From assembly GCA_003154775.1 (NCBI GenBank), contig PMES01000084.1:1-55033 (forward strand): a stretch of DNA of 55,033 nucleotides. Reading direction: 5' to 3'. The first letter of the stretch is position 1, and every line of letters begins with the position of its first letter. Source of the DNA: Acidobacteriota bacterium. GTDB lineage: Bacteria; Acidobacteriota; Terriglobia; Acidiferrales; UBA7541. Below are positions 1 to 7,322 of this stretch, piece after piece. Made by a program: the position numbers and the translations under genes. The notes under the pieces are model-generated. The model ran no database searches, was not told the origin of the DNA, and was given only the letters and a program-made list of their open reading frames with translations.

Positions 1-134
1 TGTTCAATCTGTTCAACCATGCGCAATTTGGCCTCCCTGGCTCCGACATCAATGCTCCGGCATCATTCGGCCTAATCTCATCGACGGTGAACAACCCGCG
101 TCTCGTTCAATTCGGGCTGAAGCTCACTTTCTAG
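1..134 (+). CDS. TonB-dependent receptor, C-terminal end (5' cut by window)
   Basis: Only the last 43 or so codons are in the window, reading from base 3 to the TAG at 132-134. The peptide begins FNLFNHAQFG and ends in VQFGLKLTF. An aromatic C-terminal residue after an alternating beta-strand, and the FNLFNHxxFG segment, are typical of the last strands of Oar-like outer-membrane receptors (carboxypeptidase-regulatory domain plus TonB barrel) that are abundant in Acidobacteria. The substrate cannot be told from this piece. A second receptor end follows directly downstream. Confidence 0.7.
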   Translation, partial: FNLFNHAQFGLPGSDINAPASFGLISSTVNNPRLVQFGLKLTF

Positions 135-160
135 CGCTGGCTCGCAACGGATCAGGCTGA

Positions 161-629
161 ACTTTACATCTGCCGCCCCGCCAGAGCACCGGAGATGAGG
201 TGTCCAACAATGGTCATAATAACGATCGTCCAACCATTACGACCAACGGTAAGACGTCGCTGCTCCCACGCTTTCCAACTAACCAGCCAGATTTCTTCGA
301 TTATGGATATGCGGCTGGACAAGGGTTTCAAGATTCACGAACGTTACAGCTTGCATTTGGTGGCTGATTTCTTCAACGTGACCAACCGCGCCAACCTCTG
401 GTCAAATCCGGATGTTAGCGCCACGATTAACTACGCGCCGTACTGCACGCCGCGCACGCCGGGCGGCGGTCAGGGCCCGATAGGGTATAGTTGCACGCCG
501 CTAACCGCGTGGCCGCAACGGGGCGTCAAAGGCCCTTCGTCAGTCTATTACGGCTACGGGGCAATCGATCAGATCGCACCAGGTAGTTCGCCATTCGCGT
601 TCCAAGCGGGAGTGAGGTTCACATTCTGA
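161..629 (+). pseudogene. Oar-like TonB receptor C-terminal remnant, frameshifted
   Basis: Two reading frames join into one receptor C-terminus. The frame open from 161 reads NNGHNNDRPTITTNG and then LLPRFPTNQPDFFD. The frame used from about 303 to 629 reads MDMRLDKGFKIHERYS, then FFNVTNRANLW, and ends FAFQAGVRFTF. In intact Oar-like receptors these blocks are contiguous, so one extra base near 300-305 appears to have shifted the frame. Everything upstream (plug and most of the barrel) is missing: a stop lies at 158-160 and another receptor ends at 134. The stop overlaps the next start (TGATG, 627-631). This suggests the ancestral receptor gene headed the nucleoside-salvage operon and was translationally coupled to it. 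An alternative is a pure gene fragment with no present role. Confidence 0.7.
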
Positions 630-1750
630 TGAGTTTAAACTACCAGACACGTAGGCAGTTTGTTGGAAGGATCGGAAGTTCGGTGATGCTGGCGGTCGTC
701 GGAGGCAAAAACCTTCGACACGAAGTGGCTTCAGTTCCGACCGCCAGCTCTGGTTTGCGCTGGCCCAAGCCAATCGGCAGTCCCGTCCTGGACAGCCTAC
801 GTCCCGTAATCGAGCACTCCAAAGACGTCGACACGAATGTAGACAAGATTGTTGAGGTCGCTGGCTGGATGGCCTATGAAGAGCTACCGATGCCTGATAT
901 GAGCGTTCCCTACGGGCTCGCCAAGGACCCGTCTAAGGCCATGGACTTCATCATGGTGGCCAACTCGATCAACTCTGCGTTCACCGATTTCAAGACCCAC
1001 GTGAAGTTCCAAGTGGAATTCGAGGGGGAGATTCGATCCGACTCCGACGCGATGGTCGCATGCCTGAAGCGCGCAATGGATAACGGCGTTCCGATTTTGG
1101 ACGGCAAGTTCCTCGCCAGCATTACACGCCCGCAGCTCGAAAAGATTTTCGCAGGCAACATGGAAATACCGATGCTCGACGAGAAGATGCAGGCTTTCCA
1201 CGAAGTGGGCAAAGTGCTCGCTGAACGTTATGATGGGCGCTTCTATAATTTCATCAAGTCGTGCCCGCCGAAGCTCTACGCCAACGGCGAAGGGCTAGTC
1301 GACCGCTTGGTGAAGGAATTCCCGCGCTTTAACGACGTGAGCGAGTTCGAGGGCCACGAGATCAAGTTTTACAAGCTCGCCCAGCTCGGCTTCTGGGGCA
1401 TGTACTCGGGGCTTCTCTCAACGGGCGCATTTCCTCTGGACGACATTTCGAAAATGACGGCGTTCGCTGATTACATCGTACCGGTGGCTCTGCGCCTTAT
1501 GGGCATCACCAGCTACTCGCCCGTTCTCGAAAAGGCTGTCGACTCTTATCAGCTGATCCCTCGCGATTCTACGCAAGAAATTGAAATCCGCGCTCACAGC
1601 CTCTATGCCACAGCGTTGCTGGCGGAAGAAATCAACAAGATCCGGACTGCCGACCAGCAGATCATCATCCCGCAGCTTGATGCGCGGCTCTGGACGCACT
1701 ATCACACGACACTCTGGCCTCACCACCTGACGCGCACGATCATGTATTAG
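629..1750 (+). CDS. Tat-signal Q_salvage (DUF2419/QNG1-like) family protein
   Basis: 373 residues, starting at an ATG that overlaps the receptor stop by one base. The N-terminus, RRQFVGRIG followed by a hydrophobic stretch (about residues 8-24), is a twin-arginine export signal. The mature part follows the queuosine-salvage family in order: VLDSLRPVIEHSKDV (about 52-66), a KRAMDNGVPILDGKFLASIT block, EIPMLDEKMQAFHEVGKVLAERYDGRFYNFIKS (split here by description only), a FYKLAQ block, FADYIVPVAL (about 279-288), an EIEIRAHSL block and a C-terminal TRTIMY. Eukaryotic and bacterial QNG1 proteins release queuine from queuosine 5'-monophosphate in the cytosol. Here the segments equivalent to NFSFW and GYWSL are not conserved and an export signal is present. 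The substrate may therefore be a nucleoside outside the cytoplasm. Family membership is recalled from motif similarity; activity is inferred. Confidence 0.72.
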   Translation: MSLNYQTRRQFVGRIGSSVMLAVVGGKNLRHEVASVPTASSGLRWPKPIGSPVLDSLRPVIEHSKDVDTNVDKIVEVAGWMAYEELPMPDMSVPYGLAKDPSKAMDFIMVANSINSAFTDFKTHVKFQVEFEGEIRSDSDAMVACLKRAMDNGVPILDGKFLASITRPQLEKIFAGNMEIPMLDEKMQAFHEVGKVLAERYDGRFYNFIKSCPPKLYANGEGLVDRLVKEFPRFNDVSEFEGHEIKFYKLAQLGFWGMYSGLLSTGAFPLDDISKMTAFADYIVPVALRLMGITSYSPVLEKAVDSYQLIPRDSTQEIEIRAHSLYATALLAEEINKIRTADQQIIIPQLDARLWTHYHTTLWPHHLTRTIMY

Positions 1751-1786
1751 AAACTCCGGATAGACGACATGGAAAGAGGTAGACCG

Positions 1787-2884
1787 ATGATAACGAAACG
1801 TAGTTGGCTTCTAGTCACTCTGCTGGTTGTTCTGGCGGGAATCGCTTCTCCACTGGCAGCTCAGGAAAAACGCAAAGTGATCATTGACCAGGACGCGAGC
1901 GGGCCCGCGTCTACGGACCTCCAATCTGTTCTCGTCTTAATCCAGTCTCCGCAGACCGAAGTGCTCGGCATCACTATTGTCAGCGGCGATCAGTGGCGCG
2001 ACGAAGAGGTAGCTCACACGCTCCGCATGCTCGAGCTGATCGGCCGAACAGACATCCCCGTCGTGCCCGGCGCGGTATTTCCGTTGCTGAACAGCAAGGA
2101 ATTCCAGGAGCGGTGGGAAACGCTGTATGGCAAAACAATATACCAGGGCGTTTGGAAGGACTGGCGCACGCCTGACATGCCGGTTCGCGGCCCGTGGGAA
2201 ATTCCTCCGCTGCCGGAAGGCTCTCCCACAACCAAACCCGCCGATGAAGACGCGGCGCACTTTATTATCCGCATGGTTCATAAGTATCCGCATCAAGTAA
2301 CGATTTATGCCGCAGGACCGCACACGAACTTGGCCCTGGCAATCAGGATCGATCCGCAAGTGCCGGAACTGGCGCAGGAGCTCGTCTTCATGGGCGGGTC
2401 GATATCGGAAGTTCTCAAATCTGAAGGACCGCAGACGCAGCGCCGCGAATTCAATCTCTGGTGGGACCCGGAAGCTGTGCACATCGTCCTAACCGCGCCC
2501 TGGCACAAGATTACAGACACGACCGTGGACACCTCGGTCAAAACGAATTTGACGAAGGCTATGATTGCTGAGATTACAAAGTCGCCGAATCCAGCCGCGC
2601 AGTACATCGCGAAGTATGCAACCGAGGGGTACATGTGGGACGAGTTGGCGGCTGCGGAGTGGCTCGACCCGAGCATCATCACGAGCGAGTCGCAGTGGTA
2701 CATGGACATCGACTGTGCACACGAAGGCGGCTACGGCAACATTCTTATCTGGGATCCCGGCCAACAGCCCGGACTCGGCGAGCAGATCGTTCATGTGCCG
2801 ATGGAGATAAATGCGGAGAAGTTCTACAAGATGTTCATCGATCTCATGATGCGCCCAACGCCCGTTGCGAGAGCGACCCAGTGA
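1787..2884 (+). CDS. Exported nucleoside hydrolase-like protein (IU-NH family)
   Basis: Start chosen at 1787, not the ATG at 1769: AGAGGT lies 7 bases upstream of 1787 and the protein then opens with a clean Sec signal peptide (KRSWLLVTLLVVLAGIASPLAAQ). 365 residues. Family hallmarks are an N-terminal IIDQD strand, LVFMGGSI, EFNLWWDPEA (substrate-binding Asn and Asp region) and YMWDELAAAEWLDP near the C-terminus, which carries the late active-site Asp. The family cleaves the N-glycosidic bond of ribonucleosides to base plus ribose. Oddly, the Ca-binding DxDxGxDD loop is DQDASGPASTD here, with a longer loop and only one Asp at its end. QueK, a queuosine hydrolase, belongs to this superfamily, which fits the Q_salvage-like neighbour. 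The substrate is an inference. Confidence 0.82.
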   Translation: MITKRSWLLVTLLVVLAGIASPLAAQEKRKVIIDQDASGPASTDLQSVLVLIQSPQTEVLGITIVSGDQWRDEEVAHTLRMLELIGRTDIPVVPGAVFPLLNSKEFQERWETLYGKTIYQGVWKDWRTPDMPVRGPWEIPPLPEGSPTTKPADEDAAHFIIRMVHKYPHQVTIYAAGPHTNLALAIRIDPQVPELAQELVFMGGSISEVLKSEGPQTQRREFNLWWDPEAVHIVLTAPWHKITDTTVDTSVKTNLTKAMIAEITKSPNPAAQYIAKYATEGYMWDELAAAEWLDPSIITSESQWYMDIDCAHEGGYGNILIWDPGQQPGLGEQIVHVPMEINAEKFYKMFIDLMMRPTPVARATQ

Positions 2885-2960
2885 GATTCAGACCGGGGGT
2901 GCATATCGGGGAAACCGATCGGGTGTCCGCATGGAGGGTTGTTAGGCCGGGGATGTTCTG

Positions 2961-3101
2961 ATGGGCCGTCGGCGTGAGGGGGAAGCAGGGCGCCTGACAC
3001 GAAGAGAGCTCGGACAGATTGCAGGAATGTCACGAAGTCCGGCCGAGACGCCAGTCGCTTCCCAGCCGAAACACAAAGACCGCGTGGGAACCACGCGCTG
3101 A
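2961..3101 (+). CDS. Possible 46-residue small ORF
   Basis: An ATG at 2961 opens 46 codons ending TGA at 3099-3101, just before the ribokinase. The peptide is Arg-rich at its start (MGRRREGEAGRLTRRELGQIAGM) and has no membrane segment. There is no convincing ribosome-binding site and no family I recognise. It may be only a spacer or a decayed signal-like fragment between operon genes. Confidence 0.15.
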   Translation: MGRRREGEAGRLTRRELGQIAGMSRSPAETPVASQPKHKDRVGTTR

Positions 3102-3116
3102 TAAAAAAGGGAAAAG

Positions 3117-4055
3117 ATGGCCAAGCAGCCTTACATCGCTGTTGTAGGCAGTGCCAATGTGGATCTGACAACGTTTATTGACGAATTTCCCCGTCCGGGA
3201 GAAACGATTTTCGGGAAGAAATTCGACCTCGGCTTCGGCGGCAAAGGAGCAAATCAGGCCGTGGCCGCTCGCCTGTGCGGTGCTGCGGTCTGCATGGTCG
3301 CAAAGGTTGGGAGCGACTTGTTCGGTCCCGTCACGATCGAGAACTTTAATTCCTTTGGGATAGACGCCAGCCACGTCCGGATCGTCGAAGGAGTTTCTAG
3401 CGGCGTCGCACCGATTTTCGTGGACGCGAGCGGCCAGAATCGCATCATCGTGGTAAGTGGCGCAAACGATGCGCTTCTCCCGCAGGACTTGGATTTAGCT
3501 GCTCCCATTCTTCGGAAAGCCGATTACATCGTGTTGCAACTTGAGATCCCTTTGAACACGGTTTACCACGCCATTCACTTCGCGAAATCGAACGGGATCC
3601 GCTGCATCTTGAATCCGGCCCCCGGCCGAGTGCTGGATCTGACCGAACTTGCCGCCGTGGACTATTTCATCCCGAACGAAAGCGAAGCGGAGCTCATCAC
3701 AGGGATGCCTGTCCACTCAATTGAGGACGCAAGAAGTTGTGCCGACTCGCTTCTCGGCCGAGGAATACGCCGGGTTGTCATTACATTAGGTGAAAGAGGA
3801 GCCCTGCTGAGCGGGCCGGAAGGAATGGAGTTGATCCCTGGTTTCAGGGTCAAGACGATCGATAGCACCGGCGCGGGCGATGCCTTCATTGGCAGCTTCG
3901 CTGTCTTTCTTGCCGAAGGCCTCCCGGAGGTGGAGGCCCTTACCCGGGCAAACCTCTACGCTGCCCTCTCCACGACGCGAGTGGGAACACAAAAATCCTT
4001 CTTGAGCAGGTCGGAGTTCGAGCAGGAATGGAAGGTTCGCGGGGGGCGATCGTAA
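3117..4055 (+). CDS. rbsK: Ribokinase (PfkB family)
   Basis: 312 residues. It phosphorylates D-ribose with ATP to ribose 5-phosphate, taking the sugar released by nucleoside cleavage into the pentose phosphate pathway. Motifs visible: VVGSANVDL at the start, the sugar-binding GGKGANQAVAA (about residues 42-52), NPAPG, and the signature STGAGDAFIGSFA (about 250-262), whose GAGD holds the catalytic Asp and anion hole. Length is normal for RbsK. A purine-rich stretch (AAAAAAGGGAAAAG) precedes the ATG. It sits between the nucleoside hydrolase and the permease on the same strand, which supports ribose from nucleosides as the substrate. Related kinases (adenosine kinase type) are less likely given the GGKGANQA motif. 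Confidence 0.9.
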   Translation: MAKQPYIAVVGSANVDLTTFIDEFPRPGETIFGKKFDLGFGGKGANQAVAARLCGAAVCMVAKVGSDLFGPVTIENFNSFGIDASHVRIVEGVSSGVAPIFVDASGQNRIIVVSGANDALLPQDLDLAAPILRKADYIVLQLEIPLNTVYHAIHFAKSNGIRCILNPAPGRVLDLTELAAVDYFIPNESEAELITGMPVHSIEDARSCADSLLGRGIRRVVITLGERGALLSGPEGMELIPGFRVKTIDSTGAGDAFIGSFAVFLAEGLPEVEALTRANLYAALSTTRVGTQKSFLSRSEFEQEWKVRGGRS

Positions 4056-4124
4056 CTACACTTGGTTTTGCGTTTCGAGGTGTACTGCGGTGATTCCGAT
4101 ATTCTCTGAGTCGTGGGAGCAAAC

Positions 4125-5126
4125 ATGTTTATCCTACAGAGCTACTTCTGGGCCGTGGTCTTTTGCGCCATCACCATGCTTTGCTGGGGTTCGTGGGCTA
4201 ACACACAGAAGCTGGCACCGAAAGACTGGCGATTTGAGCTATTCTACTGGGACTATGCCGTCGGCGTCCTCCTGATTTCCCTATTGTTTGGCCTGACCTT
4301 GGGCAACACAGGGTCCCAAGGACGGAGTTTCTTTGCGGATGTTGCGCAGGCGTCTAGCAAAAGCCTGATCTTTGCATTGATCGGTGGCACGATATTCAAC
4401 GCCGCAAATATCCTCTTGGTGGCAGCCATTGACATTGCGGGTATGGCGGTAGCATTTCCCGTCGGGATTGGCTTGGCCCTGGTTCTCGGAGTTATGGTTA
4501 ACTATCTCGCAAATCCAATGGGGAGTCCCATCCTTCTCTTTGGGGGTGTTGCTCTTGTCGTACTGGCTATCATTCTAGATGCGATTGCGTACCGTAGGCT
4601 ATCCAAGCGTACCGAAGGCCTCAGCATTAAGGGTCTGGCTCTGTCTGTTGCCTGTGGAATTCTGATGGGCTTTTTCTACAGGTTCGTCGCAGCTTCCATG
4701 TCGCTAAACTTCGCTAACTTGGAAACGGGCAAGCTGGGTCCCTATGCTGCGGTTTCAGTTTTCTCACTCGGCGTGCTCCTCAGCAACTTCGTATTCAATA
4801 CGATCATCATGAGAAAGCCTTTTCGGGGAGAACCAGTCTCGGCATCTGCGTACTTCCGGGGCGACCTTCGGACGCACTTGATCGGGGTGCTTGGTGGGAT
4901 AGTCTGGGGAGTTGGAATGGCGCTCAACATCATCGCATCAGGAAAGGCTGGCTTTGCCATATCCTACGGCTTGGGCCAGGGCGCCACTATGGTCGCGGCC
5001 TTGTGGGGCGTTTTCGTTTGGAAGGAGTTCAAAGAAGCGTCATTAGGGACCGACAAGATAATTGCTTTTATGTTCTTGTGTTTCCTTGCCGGGTTGGTGT
5101 TGATTATTATCGCTCGGAATGTCTAA
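4125..5126 (+). CDS. Ureide permease/GRP-like sugar or nucleobase transporter
   Basis: 333 residues, about ten hydrophobic segments, of the drug/metabolite transporter superfamily. Start at ATG 4125, preceded by GGGAG at 4115-4119; a GTG at 4113 overlaps that site and is less likely. The arrangement (CWGSWANTQKL after TM1, FYWDYAVG, GGTIFNAANILL, FPVGIGLALVLG, then a C-half with FYRF, GGIVWGVGMALN, SYGLGQGATMVAALWGVFVWKEF) resembles plant ureide permeases, which carry allantoin, uracil and other oxo-heterocycles. It also resembles bacterial glucose/ribose GRP carriers. As the last gene of the nucleoside-salvage cluster it could import the base or the ribose released in the periplasm. Which one cannot be decided here. 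Confidence 0.75.
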   Translation: MFILQSYFWAVVFCAITMLCWGSWANTQKLAPKDWRFELFYWDYAVGVLLISLLFGLTLGNTGSQGRSFFADVAQASSKSLIFALIGGTIFNAANILLVAAIDIAGMAVAFPVGIGLALVLGVMVNYLANPMGSPILLFGGVALVVLAIILDAIAYRRLSKRTEGLSIKGLALSVACGILMGFFYRFVAASMSLNFANLETGKLGPYAAVSVFSLGVLLSNFVFNTIIMRKPFRGEPVSASAYFRGDLRTHLIGVLGGIVWGVGMALNIIASGKAGFAISYGLGQGATMVAALWGVFVWKEFKEASLGTDKIIAFMFLCFLAGLVLIIIARNV

Positions 5127-5128
5127 CG

Positions 5129-6348
5129 GCGTGCATCGGAATCCAAAGCGACGATCTGTGCCTCTCGAAAATCTCGAAATGTCTGAGCGGATAGGGGTTA
5201 TATTTCTTTCATAATTCTCGCCGATGCTTATTTCTCTCACGACACTCCTCGCAACTCTGTCTTCGATCTTCCGTTTGCGTGCTGCCCTTGAGCTCGAGAA
5301 CCTGGCTCTGCGCCACCAAATCGGCGTGCTTCAGAGGTCCGCAAGAAAACGCCCGAAATTGACCTCAGGGGACCGCCTGTTGTGGATCTGTCTGTCCCAC
5401 CTCTGGCGTGACTGGCGCTCGGCGCTGGCCATCGGCAAGCCAGAAACGGTCGTAGCCTGGCATCGTGCCGGCTTGCGTTTGTTCTGGACCTGGAAGGTGC
5501 GGCGCGGCCAACCCGGACGACCCGTCATTTTCCGCGAGGTCCGAGATCTGATCCGCAAGATGTGCCGGGACAATCCCGGTTGGGGTGCACCCCGCATCCA
5601 CGGGGAACTGCTCAAACTCGGCATCGACATCGGGGGAGAGCAGCGTCAGCAAATATATGGTGCGCTGCCACAAGCCGCCGTCTCAGACCTGGCGCACATT
5701 TCTGGAGAATCACGCCAAGCAGCTCGTCTCCATCGACTTCTTCACGGTGCCCACTATCCGTTTCCAGGTCCTTTACGTGTTTCTGGTGTTGGCCCATGAC
5801 CGGCGTCGCATTCTGCACTTCAATGTGACCGCCCACCCGACCGCGGAGTGGACCGGACAGCAACTGCGGGAGGCCTTTCCCTTTGACCAACTCCCGCGCT
5901 ACCTGCTGCGCGACCGCGATGCTATCTTTGGGAATGACTTCCGAGAACAGGTGCGAGACACGGGCATCTGCGAAGTTCTGTCTGCACCGCGCTCGCCTTG
6001 GCAGAGAGCCTATGTAGAGCGAGTGATAGGATCCATTCGGCGCGAGTGCCTCGATCATGTGATCGTGTTCCATGAAAACTCGTTACGACGAACCCTCAAT
6101 TCGTATTTCGATTACTATCACCGATCAAGAACACATCTTTCGTTGGGGAAGGACTCGCCGGAGCCACGAACGATTCAGCCGCCGGAAATGGGGTCCGTCG
6201 TGGCGGTGCCGCAGGCCGGCGGACTGCATCACCGCTACGAACGACGGGCTGCCTGAAAAAGCCCGAATCCACCACGCTAAGCGCTTTCTCTCCTTGGGCC
6301 ATTGAAATTTGTGTTCGAACTGTGCTCCCTTGCACACGCGTGCATCGG
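5129..6348. mobile_element. Insertion sequence (rve/DDE type), boundaries uncertain
   Basis: The segment holds a DDE transposase gene (5224-6256). An identical 11-base direct repeat, GCGTGCATCGG, lies at 5129-5139 and 6338-6348, on either side of it, and may be a target duplication. I find no convincing terminal inverted repeats inside these points, so the true ends are not fixed. The element lies just after the permease gene. Confidence 0.5.
5224..6256 (+). pseudogene. IS transposase with integrase core, single frameshift
   Basis: The first frame (from ATG 5224) carries the N-terminal part: RAALELENLALRHQIGVLQR, SGDRLLWICLSHLW and GWGAPRIHGELLKLGIDIG. The second frame continues with SSVSKYMVR and the catalytic core. 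The DDE triad is visible as VSIDFFTV (first Asp), LLRDRDAIFG (second Asp) and AYVERVIGSIRREC (Glu). The frame is lost in a run of five G at 5632-5636: reading four G would give IGESSVSKYM. Related transposases (IS3/IS481-like group) are normally one uninterrupted protein here. This copy is therefore probably inactive, unless the G run slips at translation or is an assembly error. Downstream Tyr-His-Arg motifs to the end (HHRYERRAA) are intact. Confidence 0.88.
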
Positions 6349-6640
6349 CGAATTTCGTTCACCAGACTCAGGCAAGGCCACAAACTGCTTGAGCTTTGCG
6401 GTCCAGTTGGGGGAATGACATCCCCATGGGCTGCACAGAATTTTCGGTAGGGACAGGCCAAAACTCCTAGCGGGGTTCGAATCCCCCCCCCATTCGGAAC
6501 CGACAAACCCAAGCTGGAATCCTGGAGAGCGAATTCCCGAACCTTCGCAGACTAGCCTTTGGAGGTGACTCCGGTTCTCGTCTCTCTGTGCGGTTACTGT
6601 GCATTAATTCTATCTTTTCCATTCATTAGGGTTAGTCTTG
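6257..6640. other. Intergenic stretch with a tRNA 3'-half-like T-arm
   Basis: No gene is supported. At about 6472-6486 the sequence GGGGTTCGAATCCCC has the exact T-stem/TTCGAAT-loop form of a tRNA, but no D-arm, anticodon arm or paired acceptor strand lies upstream. It is read as a degraded tRNA 3' fragment or chance. A sequence ACAGGCCAAAAC just before it resembles the TGTGCCAAAAC motifs found near the tRNA-Arg repeats. Confidence 0.35.
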
Positions 6641-6767
6641 AGCGAAAAGCAGATGCCCCGAATTGTTGGAAACATTGAGAGTTAGAAATATTCGATGGAG
6701 TTGTTGGTGCCGGAAGCCGCAGCGCTTAGAAGGCAGACGCTCTATCCAACTGAGCTACGGGCGCGTC
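6641..6767 (-). repeat. Direct repeat copy 1 with tRNA-Arg(TCT) 5' half
   Basis: Bases 6724-6767 read on the minus strand give a tRNA 5' half: acceptor GCGCCCG, a D-arm GCTCAGTTGGATAGAGC, then TCTGC and the anticodon loop CTTCTAA (anticodon TCT, Arg). The anticodon stem then breaks off and no variable loop, T-arm or 3' acceptor follows. The 44 bases are identical to 21567-21610. A further 80 or so bases to the left (starting AGCGAAAAGCAGAT) also match copy 2, but imperfectly. This is the form expected of an integration-site (att) scar. Confidence 0.8.
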
Positions 6768-7121
6768 GTGCAGTTCTACAGATTCTAAAGCACTTCTCGA
6801 TTCCACAGCTACCTGTATCCTCATATATTACGTCGAAAGTGTGCCAAAACTTGCCCAAACCTCTCTAGTGACACGAGTGTGCCAATTGAATCCTGCATCT
6901 CGTTCGCTTGTCGATTGAGTTGCCCGAGTGCTTTCATGCTTCCCACCACTTCATTTCTGGGAAGTCTGAAACTTGAGGGAAGTTCTACATGTGGCCGATC
7001 ACAAGACCAAACGCTCGCCGATCTCTTCGGTTGTTTTTCTCTTCATCGACATGTTCAGCATTGCTTCAGAGTGATTCTCTCTCACTCCTGCTAGAAGGAT
7101 TCACTCCGGTCACGTCACTCA
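6768..7121. other. Non-coding left end of the putative island
   Basis: No gene is supported in these 354 bases. They hold GTGTGCCAAAACTTGCCC at about 6838-6855 and another GTGTGCCAA near 6880-6888, candidate recombinase arm sites beside the tRNA-Arg repeat. The rest is unremarkable and forms the 3' end region of the minus-strand RND operon. Confidence 0.4.
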
Positions 7122-7322
7122 TCAAGACTGGGTTTCTGCACCCACCCCGAATTTCCGCAGAATGTCTTCCATCAGGCACCATTTCGTGAAGCCCGATTGC
7201 AGCAGGTTCGCGCCGACGAACGCCGTGAACCAATACCAGTTGTGATTCACCCATGTCCCCAGCGCCAGCGACACCAATACAAGTGTCCCCGCGATAATCC
7301 GGATGTATCGCTCCATTGTCAT
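7122..7322 (-). CDS. DUF2892 (YgaP-like) membrane protein
   Basis: 66 residues with two hydrophobic segments ([17 protein letters not shown] and [17 protein letters not shown]). The form [10 protein letters not shown]..., ending in a short polar tail with a conserved-looking [14 protein letters not shown], matches the DUF2892 membrane domain found alone or behind rhodanese domains (YgaP). The start overlaps the RND permease stop by four bases (ATGA), so it is the last gene of the operon. DUF2892 proteins are often linked to sulfur or thiol handling. The conserved Cys of this domain is present in KWCLME. The exact role is unknown. Confidence 0.85.
   Translation of the reverse strand: MTMERYIRIIAGTLVLVSLALGTWVNHNWYWFTAFVGANLLQSGFTKWCLMEDILRKFGVGAETQS

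Noticed and set aside
1769-1786. ATG at 1769 as start of the nucleoside hydrolase
   Set aside because: The bases that follow form the ribosome-binding site for the ATG at 1787, and the signal peptide fits the later start.
5140-6337. Terminal inverted repeats of the IS
   Set aside because: Comparison of the two ends gave only a five-base match (TGTGC), not enough to claim.
6724-6767. Complete tRNA-Arg gene
   Set aside because: The anticodon stem does not close and there is no T-arm or 3' acceptor strand. The same holds for 21567-21610.
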